From positions 1 to 37,210 of the forward strand of contig VGEN01000029.1 in assembly GCA_016869285.1 (NCBI GenBank): 37,210 nt of DNA, in the 5' to 3' direction. This DNA comes from Alphaproteobacteria bacterium (lineage in GTDB: Bacteria > Pseudomonadota > Alphaproteobacteria > SHVZ01). The position numbers were made by a program, and so were the translations under genes. Shown piece by piece: positions 7,810 through 16,280 of the stretch (positions are counted from its first letter, which is position 1; each line of letters begins with the position of its first letter). The notes under the pieces were generated by a model, which made no database searches, had not been told where the DNA came from, and saw nothing but the letters and a program-made list of their open reading frames with translations.

Positions 7810-8270
7810 GGATCCGCCGTTACGCGCCGGCCGATCTCGACGCCGTGATGGACCTCTTCCGGGAGTCGGTACGGCGCATCGCTATCCGTGACTACAGTGA
7901 AGCGCAGGTGAAGGTGTGGGCGCCTGACGAACCGGACCGCGAGCGCTGGGCCGCGCGTCGTGCAAGCCGGCCGACCTGGATCGCCGAGATCGACGGCGAC
8001 ATCGCGGGCTTCACCGACCTCGAACCCGACGGGTATGTCGACATGATGTTCGTCCATCCCGACCATCAGGGGAAGGGCGTCGCCAGCGCGCTGCTGGAAA
8101 CGGCTGAGAGCGAAGCCGCACGGCTCGGGCTCGACCGCCTCTATACCGAGGCCAGCATCACAGCGAGGCCCTTCTTCGAAAGGAAAGGTTTCCGCGTGAT
8201 CGCGCCGCAGACGGTCAGCCTCCGCGGCATGGATTTCATCAACTACCGGATGGAGAAGCGCCTAGCTTAG
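7806..8270 (+). CDS. GNAT-family N-acetyltransferase
   Basis: The 154 residues form a complete GNAT fold. MRIRRYAPADLDAVMDLFRE is the usual first strand and helix. DMMFVHPDHQGKGVASALLE is motif A, where Q-G-K-G-V-A binds the acetyl-CoA pyrophosphate. The C-terminal ARPFFERKGFRV is motif B. The closest general group is the YafP/ElaA-like putative acetyltransferases, so the acceptor cannot be predicted. The gene overlaps the TPR gene by four bases. The HIT gene follows 86 bases later. Confidence 0.88.
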   Translation: MRIRRYAPADLDAVMDLFRESVRRIAIRDYSEAQVKVWAPDEPDRERWAARRASRPTWIAEIDGDIAGFTDLEPDGYVDMMFVHPDHQGKGVASALLETAESEAARLGLDRLYTEASITARPFFERKGFRVIAPQTVSLRGMDFINYRMEKRLA

Positions 8271-8356
8271 GCGGGCGCGCGTTGCCGGATCGCCGCGGAT
8301 GCAACGCCGCATTTCGGCGCTACAATCCTCGATCATCACTCTCCGCCGGGAACGCC

Positions 8357-8791
8357 ATGTCGGCCACCTGCATCTTCTGCAAGATCGCCAAGCGCGAGAT
8401 CCCCTCGCATGTCGTTCATGACGACGAAGACAGCTTCGCCTTCATGGATATTAGGCCGATCCGGCCCGGCCATGTGCTGGTCATCCCGAAGCTCCATATC
8501 GACCATTTCTCGGACCTGCCGGATGCCGCGACGACCAAGGTGCTGATGGTCGCCCAGCGCCTGGCGAAGAAGCTTCGCGCCGATCCCAAGCTGCCGCGCG
8601 TCGGCCTGCTGGTCGGCGGGTTCGCCGTGCCGCATGCGCATCTGCACGTCGTGCCGATGCATGACGGGCACGACCTCACCTCGCAGAACTACGCCAAGGT
8701 CGCTGACGGCAAGGTCACCTACGACATCGCCAACATCTCGCCGGCAGCGCCTGAGTCGCTGGCGGAAATCGCGAAGCGTCTAAGGAGCTAG
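8357..8791 (+). CDS. HIT-family nucleotide hydrolase/transferase
   Basis: HIT proteins hydrolyse or transfer nucleoside monophosphates (AMP-lysine, AMP-NH2, dinucleoside polyphosphates) through a histidine-AMP intermediate. The start at ATG 8357 gives MSATCIFCKIAKREIPSHVV, the standard N-terminus with the C-x-x-C zinc pair common in Hint-like members. The signature H-A-H-L-H-V-V-P carries the catalytic histidine triad. The length of 144 residues is normal. Earlier in-frame codons upstream give no recognisable sequence. The physiological substrate is not evident. Confidence 0.92.
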   Translation: MSATCIFCKIAKREIPSHVVHDDEDSFAFMDIRPIRPGHVLVIPKLHIDHFSDLPDAATTKVLMVAQRLAKKLRADPKLPRVGLLVGGFAVPHAHLHVVPMHDGHDLTSQNYAKVADGKVTYDIANISPAAPESLAEIAKRLRS

Positions 8792-8860
8792 CCTTAGGGC
8801 ATCCGGGCCGCCTATCATCCGTCCTCTTCGCTTCACGATCGCGTTCCAGAGGAGCCTTCG

Positions 8861-11197
8861 ATGGGTCAGTTCGGCTTCGGCCAGTCCGTCCGCCGCAAGG
8901 AAGATGTGCGCTTCATCACCGGACGCGGCCGCTACACCGACGACATCGCGCTGCCGGGCCAGGTCGCGGCCTATGTCCTGCGCTCGCCGCATGCGCATGC
9001 GACCTTCAAGCTCGGCAGTCTTGCTGCGGCAAAGAAGGCGCCGGGCGTGCTCGCGGTCCTGACCGGGGCCGACGTCAAGGCCGATGGGCTCGGCGACATC
9101 CCGTGCAAGGTGCCGATCAAGAACCGCGACGGCTCCAATTCGGTGATGCCCCCCTATCCGCTGCTGGTCGACGGCACCGCGCGCCATGTCGGCGACGCCG
9201 TCGTGCTGGTTGTGGCCGAGACTCTGGCCCAGGCGCGGGACGCGGCCGAGCAGATCGAGATCGACTGGACGCCGCTGCCGGCCGCCGCCGACACCAAGGG
9301 CGCCGCCGAGCCCGGTGCGCCCCAGGTCTGGCCGCAGGCGAAGAACAATCAGGTCTTCGACTGGGAGCTCGGCGATGCCAAGGCGGCCGACGCTGCCCTG
9401 AAGAAGGCCGACAAGGTGGTCGAGCTCGACCTCGTCAACAACCGCATCATCGTCAACTCGATGGAGCCGCGGAGCGCGCTCGGCGCCTTCGACACCAAGG
9501 AGGACCGCTACCACCTCTATACCTCCTCGCAGGGCTCGCACTCGATCCAGGGCCTGCTCTCGGAGGCGCTCAAGCAGAAGCCGGAGAAGTTCCGCGTGGT
9601 GACGCCGGATGTCGGCGGCGGCTTCGGCATGAAGCTGTTCCTCTATCGCGAGTACTGCCTCGTGCTGTGGGCGGCGAAGAAGGTCGGGCGCCCGGTCAAA
9701 TGGGTGTCCGAGCGCCAGGAAGCCTTTCTCTCCGACACGCAAGGGCGCGACCATGTAAGCAAGGCGAGGCTCGCGCTCGCCAAGGACGGCACCTTCCTCG
9801 GCCTCAAGGTCCACACGATCGCCAATCTCGGCGCTTATCTCTCGAACTACGGACCGTTCATCCCGACCATGGCCGGCACCGGCATGCTCGCCGGCCTTTA
9901 TTCGACCCCGGCGATCCACGCGCAGATCGTCGGGGTATTCACCCATACGGTGCCGATCGACGCCTATCGCGGCGCCGGCCGCCCGGAGGCCGCCTTCCTC
10001 GTCGAGCGCATCGTCGATGTCGCGGCGCGCGAGCTCGGGCTCTCGCCGGATACGATCCGCCGGAAGAACTTCATCTCGCCGCAGTCGATGCCGTTCAAGA
10101 CCGCGCTCGGCGAGACTTACGATTCGGGCGACTTCACCGCAGCCATGGAGAAATGCATGGCGGCGGCCGACTGGAAGGGTGCCGCGGCACGCAAGGCGGC
10201 GGCGCAGAAGCAGGGTAGGCTCCGCGGCATCGGCATGGCCTGCTATGTCGAAGCCTGCTCGGGCGGCGGTCCGGAAAACGCCTGGATCGATGTCGAGCCG
10301 AGCGGTGCGGTGACCGTCCGGGTCGGCACCCAGTCGAACGGACAAGGCCATGAGACCGCCTACGCACAGGTCGCGGCCGACAAGCTCGGCGTCGACATCG
10401 ATCAGGTGCGCGTCGTTCAGGGCGACACCGATGCCATGCCCTCAGGCGGCGGCACCGGCGGCTCGCGCTCGATCCCGGTCGGCGGCGTCTGCGTCGACGG
10501 GGCCGCGACCGATGTCATCAGCAAGGGCAAGAAGATCGCCGCGCATGCGCTCGAAGCGGCCGAGGCCGATATCGAGTTCGCCGACGGGCGCTTCGTCGTC
10601 GCCGGCACCGACCGGCGGATGACGCTGTTCCAGATCGCCGAGGCCGCCAACGATCCGAAGAGACGCCCCGCCGGCATCGAGGCCGGGCTCAACGGCACCA
10701 GCGGCTTCACGCCGCCGGCATCGACATATCCGAACGGCTGTCACATCGCCGAGGTCGAGGTGGATCCGGAGACAGGCACGGTCCGCGTCGAGCGCTATAC
10801 CATCGTCGACGATTTCGGCGTGGTGCTGAACCCGCTGCTGCTGCAGGGCCAGGTGCATGGCGGGATCGGCCAGGGCCTCGGCCAGGCACTGCTCGAAGGC
10901 TGTGTCTATGACAGGAACGGCCAGCTCGTCACCGGCTCGCTGATGGACTATTGCCTGCCGCGCGCCGGCGATGTGCCGAGCCTCGCCTTCGACATGAGCC
11001 CGGTGAAGTGCAAGACCAACCCGCTCGGCCTCAAGGGCTGCGGCGAGGCCGGCGCCATCGGTGCACCGCCGACGATCATCAACGCGCTGGTCGATGCGCT
11101 GCAGCCCTATGGCGTTCGCCACATCGACATGCCGGCAACACCGGAGAAGGTGTGGGCGGCGATCCAGTCAGGCCGTTCGAGGCGGGCGGCCGAGTAG
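8861..11197 (+). CDS. Molybdenum hydroxylase large subunit (xanthine/aldehyde oxidoreductase family)
   Basis: This is the Mo-containing large subunit of a xanthine dehydrogenase/CO dehydrogenase-type enzyme, which hydroxylates an aldehyde or N-heterocycle using water. The N-domain starts with G-Q-S-V-R-R-K-E-D-V-R-F-I-T-G-R-G-R-Y-T-D-D. D250-V-G-G-G-F-G-M-K contacts molybdopterin, A368-Y-R-G-A-G-R lines the active site, and the catalytic glutamate is E729 in G-C-G-E-A-G. The 778 residues are full length. The active-site loop lacks the C-S-F-R of aerobic CO dehydrogenase, so it is not CoxL form I. The usual FAD and 2Fe-2S subunit genes are absent on either side. cysQ begins one base after the stop. 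The substrate is unknown. Confidence 0.88.
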   Translation: MGQFGFGQSVRRKEDVRFITGRGRYTDDIALPGQVAAYVLRSPHAHATFKLGSLAAAKKAPGVLAVLTGADVKADGLGDIPCKVPIKNRDGSNSVMPPYPLLVDGTARHVGDAVVLVVAETLAQARDAAEQIEIDWTPLPAAADTKGAAEPGAPQVWPQAKNNQVFDWELGDAKAADAALKKADKVVELDLVNNRIIVNSMEPRSALGAFDTKEDRYHLYTSSQGSHSIQGLLSEALKQKPEKFRVVTPDVGGGFGMKLFLYREYCLVLWAAKKVGRPVKWVSERQEAFLSDTQGRDHVSKARLALAKDGTFLGLKVHTIANLGAYLSNYGPFIPTMAGTGMLAGLYSTPAIHAQIVGVFTHTVPIDAYRGAGRPEAAFLVERIVDVAARELGLSPDTIRRKNFISPQSMPFKTALGETYDSGDFTAAMEKCMAAADWKGAAARKAAAQKQGRLRGIGMACYVEACSGGGPENAWIDVEPSGAVTVRVGTQSNGQGHETAYAQVAADKLGVDIDQVRVVQGDTDAMPSGGGTGGSRSIPVGGVCVDGAATDVISKGKKIAAHALEAAEADIEFADGRFVVAGTDRRMTLFQIAEAANDPKRRPAGIEAGLNGTSGFTPPASTYPNGCHIAEVEVDPETGTVRVERYTIVDDFGVVLNPLLLQGQVHGGIGQGLGQALLEGCVYDRNGQLVTGSLMDYCLPRAGDVPSLAFDMSPVKCKTNPLGLKGCGEAGAIGAPPTIINALVDALQPYGVRHIDMPATPEKVWAAIQSGRSRRAAE

Positions 11198-11198
11198 G

Positions 11199-11966
11199 GT
11201 GACGCTCGACCTGGCGCGGCTTCTTCCGGAGGTCGCCGCCGCCGCGCGAAAGGCCGGCGCGGCGATCCGCGCGCACTACGAAGGCGATTTCGCGGTCAGA
11301 CGGAAGACCGACGGCTCGCCGGTGACGGCGGCAGATCACGCCTCGGAGGCGGTGATGCTGGCGGCGCTCAAGCGCCTGACGCCGGACATTCCGGTCGTAT
11401 CCGAAGAAGAGGTCGAGGTCGGCCGCTTTCCCGAAATCTCATCGGGCCGCTTCTGGCTCGTCGATCCGCTCGACGGCACCAAGGAGTTCGTCAAGCGCAA
11501 CGGCGAGTTTGCCGTCGTCGTCGGCCTGATCGCCGACTTCAAGGCGATCGCCGGCGTGATCTACGCACCGGTCCTCGACACGCTCTATGCCGGCGCCGAC
11601 GGTCGTGCCTGGCGCGAGAAGGATGGACACAAGGAGGCGATCGCCGCGCGCATCGCTGCGCCTGACGGCGTCGTCGTCGCCATCAGCCGCTCGCATACCA
11701 GCGAGAAATTCGAAGCCTACCTGTCGACGCTGCCGCTGAAGGGGCGCGTGCTCTGCGGCAGCGCGCTCAAGTTCGGCATCCTCGCCGCGGGCGAGGCCGA
11801 CATCTATCCGCGCTTCGGCCAGACCATGGAGTGGGACACCGCCGCGGGCCACGCGATCCTGGAGGCGGCCGGCGGCCGCGTGGAGACGAAGGAAGGCGGG
11901 CCGCTGCTCTACGGCAAGCCCGGCTTCCTCAATCACGGCTTCATTGCGCGGGGCCGAGCCTCCTAA
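11199..11966 (+). CDS. cysQ: 3'(2'),5'-bisphosphate nucleotidase CysQ
   Basis: CysQ hydrolyses adenosine 3',5'-bisphosphate, a toxic by-product of sulfate assimilation, to AMP. It belongs to the Mg2+-dependent, Li+-sensitive inositol-phosphatase superfamily. The metal-binding motifs are visible: VSEEE (around residue 70), then D89-P-L-D-G-T, and the C-terminal E-W-D-T-A-A-G-H. The GTG at 11199 gives 255 residues, close to the normal length of about 260; the next Met would remove the first helices. The gene follows the molybdenum hydroxylase by one base. Its last 26 bases overlap the convergent parA-like gene. An inositol-monophosphatase specificity is possible but the KEF after DGT favours CysQ. 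Confidence 0.9.
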   Translation: MTLDLARLLPEVAAAARKAGAAIRAHYEGDFAVRRKTDGSPVTAADHASEAVMLAALKRLTPDIPVVSEEEVEVGRFPEISSGRFWLVDPLDGTKEFVKRNGEFAVVVGLIADFKAIAGVIYAPVLDTLYAGADGRAWREKDGHKEAIAARIAAPDGVVVAISRSHTSEKFEAYLSTLPLKGRVLCGSALKFGILAAGEADIYPRFGQTMEWDTAAGHAILEAAGGRVETKEGGPLLYGKPGFLNHGFIARGRAS

Positions 11967-12582
11967 GGATCTCCTCGGCGAGCGCGGCCATCTCCTGGCC
12001 GGCAGCGCTCGCCGGGCTCTGCTCGGAGATGCCGCGACCCTCCAGAAGCGAGGCGGCAAAGGCGACGCGGCTGCCGAGCACCGCATCGGCGACCGGCGAT
12101 CCCAGCTCGGCGAACTTGCCGCGCATCTGGTCGGCGAGCCTGCCGCGTGCCGGCATGCGGTTGAGTACGACCAGCGCCGGGCGCTTCTCCGCCCGCGCGA
12201 GGTCCAGCGTCGTCTTGGTCGCCCACAGATCCATCGGGCTTGGCTGCGCCGGGACCAGCACGAGATCGGCGGCGCGAACGGCGATCTTGGACTCGGTCTC
12301 GGCGTGCGGCGGCGAGTCGACGACGACGAGATCGACGGTCCGAGCCAGCTTCTCGACCTCGCTCTGCACGCGCCAGCCGGCGACGCAGCGGAGCTCGATC
12401 GCTGCCGCATCCTTGACCCGCGCCCGCTCGGCGAACCATTTCGTGAGGCTGGCCTGCGGGTCAATGTCGACGACGCCGACTGTGCGCCCAGCCTTGGCCC
12501 AGGCCACGGCCAGATGGGCCGCGAGGGTCGTCTTTCCGGCACCGCCCTTCTGCTGGGCCACCGTCACGATGCGCGCTGTCAT
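11941..12582 (-). CDS. ParA/MinD-type ATPase, unpaired
   Basis: This is a deviant Walker-A ATPase of the ParA/Soj family. K12-G-G-A-G-K-T-T binds ATP with the signature lysine, VVDIDPQASLTKWF is the A' segment, and LVVVDSPPH is Walker B. ATP-dependent dimers of this family position plasmids, chromosomes or protein clusters on DNA or membrane. The start ATG (12582) has a good AAGGGGG ribosome-binding site. At 213 residues it is a short ParA without an N-terminal DNA-binding domain. No parB, centromere-like repeats or replication gene is nearby, so it is more likely a cargo-positioning orphan than the chromosomal partition protein. It is divergent from the Sua5 gene by 54 bases. Confidence 0.87.
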   Translation of the reverse strand: MTARIVTVAQQKGGAGKTTLAAHLAVAWAKAGRTVGVVDIDPQASLTKWFAERARVKDAAAIELRCVAGWRVQSEVEKLARTVDLVVVDSPPHAETESKIAVRAADLVLVPAQPSPMDLWATKTTLDLARAEKRPALVVLNRMPARGRLADQMRGKFAELGSPVADAVLGSRVAFAASLLEGRGISEQSPASAAGQEMAALAEEILRRLGPAQ

Positions 12583-12636
12583 CGGACCCCCTTTCGAATC
12601 GGCCCTATTGTGCGGAGTGCGCATCTGCCCCACAAG

Positions 12637-13599
12637 ATGCGCGTATCCATGACCGGCGTGAAAAGCACAGAGATCGACGAAGCGGCGGCAGCCTTGGCAG
12701 CCGGGCGGCTCGTCGCCTTCCCGACCGAGACTGTCTATGGCCTCGGCGCCGATGCGACCTCGGACGAGGCGGTCGCGCGCGTCTATGAGGCGAAAGGGCG
12801 ACCCGTCTTCAACCCGCTGATCGCCCATGTGCCGGATCTGGCGGCGGCCGAACGGTTGGTCGTCTTCACCGATTCGGCGCGTCGGCTCGCGCGTGCCTTC
12901 TGGCCGGGGCCGCTGACCCTGGTGCTGCCGCGCGCTGCCGATTGCCCGGTGAGCCTGCTCGCCTCGGCCGGGCTCGACACGCTCGCCGTCCGCGTGCCGG
13001 ACCATCCTTTGGCGTTGTCTCTGCTGCGCGCCGTCGGCCGCCCGCTGGTCGCTCCCTCGGCCAATCCGTCGGGGCAACTCAGCCCGACGACGGCTCAGCA
13101 TGTTCGCGAGGCGTTGGGCGGCAAGGTCTCCGTCGTCCTCGATGGCGGACCGTGCCGGGTCGGCATCGAGTCGACCGTGGTCGATCTCTCCGGCGAGCGT
13201 CCGGTCTTGCTGCGCCCCGGCGGCGTCTCGACCGAGGCGATCGAAGCGATTCTCGGCCCGATGGCGGCGCCCGGCGAAGGGCCGATCCGCTCGCCGGGCC
13301 AGCTCGAAAGCCACTACGCCCCCCATCTTCCGGTTCGGCTGGGTGCGACCAGGGCGAGGCCGAACGAGGCGCTGCTCGCCTTCGGTCCCGCCGTCGCGCC
13401 CGCCGCGGTCACCCTCAACCTTAGCCCCGCGTGCGACCTCATCGAGGCGGCAGCCAATCTCTTCGCTTATCTGCGCCGGCTCGACCGTCCGGACCTCGCC
13501 GCGATCGCCGTGATGCCGATCCCCGAGACGGGGCTCGGCCGCGCCATCAACGATCGGCTGCGTCGCGCCGCGGCGCCGCGTCCGGGCGGCGACCGATGA
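12637..13599 (+). CDS. L-threonylcarbamoyladenylate synthase (Sua5 type)
   Basis: The enzyme makes threonylcarbamoyl-AMP from threonine, bicarbonate and ATP for the t6A modification at position 37 of ANN-decoding tRNAs. The YrdC domain (about residues 10-200) shows L-V-A-F-P-T-E-T-V-Y-G-L-G-A-D-A and A-K-G-R-P-V-F-N-P-L, and the SAN motif at APSANPSGQLS. Residues after about 210 (LLRPGGVS to SHYAPHLP) are the linker and C-terminal Sua5 domain, which distinguish Sua5 (about 320 aa) from short TsaC/YrdC. The start could also be the ATG at 12649; neither has a clear ribosome-binding site. The stop overlaps the next gene as ATGA. Confidence 0.93.
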   Translation: MRVSMTGVKSTEIDEAAAALAAGRLVAFPTETVYGLGADATSDEAVARVYEAKGRPVFNPLIAHVPDLAAAERLVVFTDSARRLARAFWPGPLTLVLPRAADCPVSLLASAGLDTLAVRVPDHPLALSLLRAVGRPLVAPSANPSGQLSPTTAQHVREALGGKVSVVLDGGPCRVGIESTVVDLSGERPVLLRPGGVSTEAIEAILGPMAAPGEGPIRSPGQLESHYAPHLPVRLGATRARPNEALLAFGPAVAPAAVTLNLSPACDLIEAAANLFAYLRRLDRPDLAAIAVMPIPETGLGRAINDRLRRAAAPRPGGDR

Positions 13600-14828
13600 A
13601 GCTCGTCGGGCACTCGCCCGCGCTCGCCTCGGTCGCGCTCACGGCAGCCGTCGCCCTCGCGCTGCCGCTCGCGCTTGCCGCGCCGCTCGGCCTTGCACCG
13701 CTGCTCGTCGTTGCCGCGGTCGCGATCCTGATCGGCGACGGCTGGCCCCGGCAGGTCGATCGGATCTTCCCTCTTTCCGCTCTGACGCTCTCCCTCCTGG
13801 TTGCCTGGGGGGCACTAAGCGCCATCTGGTCGATCGATCCGGCGCGAAGCGCCTCGATGGCGGCACGCCTCGCGCTCACCTTCGGTGCCGGCGCGATCCT
13901 GCTCGACAAGGCGCTGCGTCTCGATCATGCCGGCCGAAGACAGATCGCCTTCGCCACGGCGATCGGAACCGGCATCGGCCTTGTGCTGCTGCTCGCCGAG
14001 GTCGCGACCGACCAGGTCTTGCTGCGTGCCGGCCGCGCGCTGCTTGGCGCGCGCGAGCCGATGCCGGTGATGATGAACCGCGCGGCGACCGTGGCGGCGC
14101 TGATGGTCTGGCCCGCGGCTTATGCGCTCCATCGCCTGCGCGGGCTATGGCTGGCTCTCACCTTCGTCGTCGTCGCGCTTGTTACCCTCTGGTTCCTCGA
14201 GAACACGACGGCGCTTCTCGCCGGCCTCGCTGGGCTCCTGGTCTGCGCTCTTGCCTGGGTGGCGCCGCAGGCGGTGCGCCGCCTGGTGATCGCGGGCTCG
14301 ATCGCCGGCATTCTCACGGCTCCGTTCGCGGTGTCGATGCTGGCCAAGCGCGAGGAGCTGCACCTGCAGATCAAGCCCTCGGCCGTCCATCGCCTGATGA
14401 TCTGGCAGTTCACCGTCGATCGCATCGACGAACGACCTTGGCTCGGCTGGGGGCTGGAGTCGGCGCGCGAGCTGCCCGGCGGCGGGAAGGAGATCACATT
14501 TCGAACCCGCGACGGCGAGTGGACGCGACAGTCGCTGCCGCTGCACACCCACAATGCCGCGCTCCAGATCAGGGTCGAGCTCGGCATCCTGGGATCCGTT
14601 CTGTTCGCGATCCTCGTCGCCGCGATCGGCTTTGCCCTCGGGCGGATCGTCGAGCGCGCCGACCACGCGGTGCGGCTCGCCCTGCTGGCGACGGCGCTGA
14701 CCGTGTCGATGGCGAGCTTCGGCGTCTGGCAGTTCTGGTGGCTGGCCGCGGTCGCCATCGCCGTGGCGGCGACGGTCGGGGTCGGCTTGCTCGACTTCGA
14801 GGAAACCGATACATCGGAACGGCGCTGA
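13596..14828 (+). CDS. O-antigen ligase / Wzy-like polytopic membrane protein
   Basis: The 410-residue protein has roughly ten to twelve hydrophobic segments and one large periplasmic loop (about 270-340). The loop contains I-D-E-R-P-W-L-G-W-G and H-T-H-N-A-A-L-Q-I-R-V-E-L-G, the W-x-G-x-G and H-N-x-x-L-x-x-x-x-E-x-G signatures of the Wzy_C/WaaL family. Members ligate or polymerise surface glycans at the periplasmic face of the inner membrane. WaaL, Wzy and exopolysaccharide exporters cannot be told apart by eye. Its start overlaps the Sua5 stop by four bases, an unusual coupling of tRNA modification with envelope synthesis. The glycosyltransferase pair at 3344-5418 may act in the same pathway. 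Confidence 0.82.
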   Translation: MKLVGHSPALASVALTAAVALALPLALAAPLGLAPLLVVAAVAILIGDGWPRQVDRIFPLSALTLSLLVAWGALSAIWSIDPARSASMAARLALTFGAGAILLDKALRLDHAGRRQIAFATAIGTGIGLVLLLAEVATDQVLLRAGRALLGAREPMPVMMNRAATVAALMVWPAAYALHRLRGLWLALTFVVVALVTLWFLENTTALLAGLAGLLVCALAWVAPQAVRRLVIAGSIAGILTAPFAVSMLAKREELHLQIKPSAVHRLMIWQFTVDRIDERPWLGWGLESARELPGGGKEITFRTRDGEWTRQSLPLHTHNAALQIRVELGILGSVLFAILVAAIGFALGRIVERADHAVRLALLATALTVSMASFGVWQFWWLAAVAIAVAATVGVGLLDFEETDTSERR

Positions 14829-14841
14829 CCCGGAGACCTGG

Positions 14842-16278
14842 ATGACCGCCGCCGCCCGCAAGTCCGGCTCGCTCGCGCCCGATTTCATCCGGCGCCTCGA
14901 GGCGGCTTCGAACAGGCCGGCGATCCAGCCGGAGGATGCGGCAGCTTACCTCACGGATTGGCGCGGCATGCTGTCGGCGCACAACGCCGTCGTCGTCCGC
15001 CCCGGCTCGACGGAAGAGGTCGCCAAAATTGTCCGCATCTGTGCCGAGGCGCGCGTGCCGATCGTGCCGCAGGGCGGCAATACGGGCCTGACCGGCGGCT
15101 CGATTCCTTACGAGAACGAGGCCGCCGTCCTCCTCAGCCTCGGGCGCATGAACAAGGTGCGCGCGGTCGACGCGCTCAACTATGCGATGACCGTCGAGGC
15201 GGGCTGCATCCTGCAGACGCTGCAGAAGGTCGCCGAGGATGCCGACCGCCTGTTTCCGCTCAGCCTCGGCGCCGAGGGAAGCTGCCAGATCGGCGGCAAT
15301 CTCTCGACCAATGCCGGCGGCGTCGCGGTGCTGAAATACGGCAACGCCCGCGACCTCGTTCTCGGCCTCGAGGTCGTGTTGCCGGACGGCTCGATCTGGG
15401 ACGGGCTGCGCGGGCTCCGCAAGGACAACACCGGCTACGACCTGAAGCAGCTCTTCCTCGGCGCCGAGGGCACGCTCGGCGTCATCACCGCCGCCGTCCT
15501 CAAGCTGTTTCCGAAGCCGCGCGACAAGCGCACCGCCTATGTCGCGCTGCGCGACCTCGAGGCGGCGATCGAGCTCCTCGTCCGCATGCGGGCGGCGACC
15601 GGCGATCAGGTTGCGAGCTTCGAGTACCTGCCGCGCATATGCATGCAGATGGCGCTCGATCATATTCCCGGCACTTCCGACCCGATGGCCCAGGTCTACG
15701 ATCACTATGCGCTGATCGAGGTGAGCCGCACCGCCGACGAGGATGCCGGTTTCGCCGAGCACGTCGAGGCGGCGCTCGGCAAGGCGATCGAGGACGGGCT
15801 TGTGATCGACGCCGTCGTGGCGCAGAGCCAGGCGCAGGCGGCGATGTTCTGGAAGATCCGTGACTCCATGGCCGAGGCGCAGAAGGAGGAAGGGCCCGCA
15901 ATCCGCCACGACGTCGCGGTGCCGGTCAGCTCGATCCCCGCCTTCTATCGCGAGGCGAAGAAGCGCGTGCATGCCCGCTTGCCGGAGGCCCGCATTCACG
16001 GCTTCGGCCATGTCGGCGACGGCAACCTTCACTACAACATCGCGCCGCCGCGCGGGATGGACGCCAAGGTCTTCCTGGCGCTGATGGGCGAGCTCAACGC
16101 CATCGTCCACGACTGCGTCGCCGAGCATCACGGCTCGATCTCGGCCGAGCACGGCATCGGCCGGCTCCGACGCGACGAGCTGCCGCGCTACAAGAGCGAG
16201 GTCGAGCTGGCGCTGATGCGCAAGCTCAAGGCGGCGCTCGACCCGCTTTCGATCATGAACCCCGGTAAGGTGATCTGA
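14842..16278 (+). CDS. FAD-linked D-2-hydroxyacid dehydrogenase (GlcD/D2HGDH-like)
   Basis: This flavoprotein of the VAO/PCMH family oxidises D-2-hydroxyacids such as D-lactate, D-2-hydroxyglutarate or glycolate to 2-oxoacids. The FAD domain shows V-V-R-P-G-S-T-E-E-V and P-Q-G-G-N-T-G-L-T-G-G-S, plus GGNLSTNAGG. The C-terminal substrate domain has H-G-F-G-H-V-G-D-G-N-L-H-Y-N (metal and substrate histidines) and A-E-H-G-I-G. The 478 residues match single-chain family members and no iron-sulfur domain is fused. It lies 13 bases after the ligase-like gene and two bases before the acyl-CoA dehydrogenase, suggesting one transcript. The substrate cannot be fixed from sequence; D-2-hydroxyglutarate is a common assignment for this type. 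Confidence 0.88.
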   Translation: MTAAARKSGSLAPDFIRRLEAASNRPAIQPEDAAAYLTDWRGMLSAHNAVVVRPGSTEEVAKIVRICAEARVPIVPQGGNTGLTGGSIPYENEAAVLLSLGRMNKVRAVDALNYAMTVEAGCILQTLQKVAEDADRLFPLSLGAEGSCQIGGNLSTNAGGVAVLKYGNARDLVLGLEVVLPDGSIWDGLRGLRKDNTGYDLKQLFLGAEGTLGVITAAVLKLFPKPRDKRTAYVALRDLEAAIELLVRMRAATGDQVASFEYLPRICMQMALDHIPGTSDPMAQVYDHYALIEVSRTADEDAGFAEHVEAALGKAIEDGLVIDAVVAQSQAQAAMFWKIRDSMAEAQKEEGPAIRHDVAVPVSSIPAFYREAKKRVHARLPEARIHGFGHVGDGNLHYNIAPPRGMDAKVFLALMGELNAIVHDCVAEHHGSISAEHGIGRLRRDELPRYKSEVELALMRKLKAALDPLSIMNPGKVI

Positions 16279-16280
16279 CC

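Noticed and set aside
8861-11197. Aerobic carbon monoxide dehydrogenase (CoxL)
   Set aside because: The diagnostic active-site cysteine loop is absent (AYRGAGR instead of AYRCSFR), and coxM and coxS are missing.
11941-12582. Plasmid or chromosome partition locus
   Set aside because: There is no parB, centromere repeats or replication gene beside it, and the surrounding genes are ordinary chromosomal metabolism.
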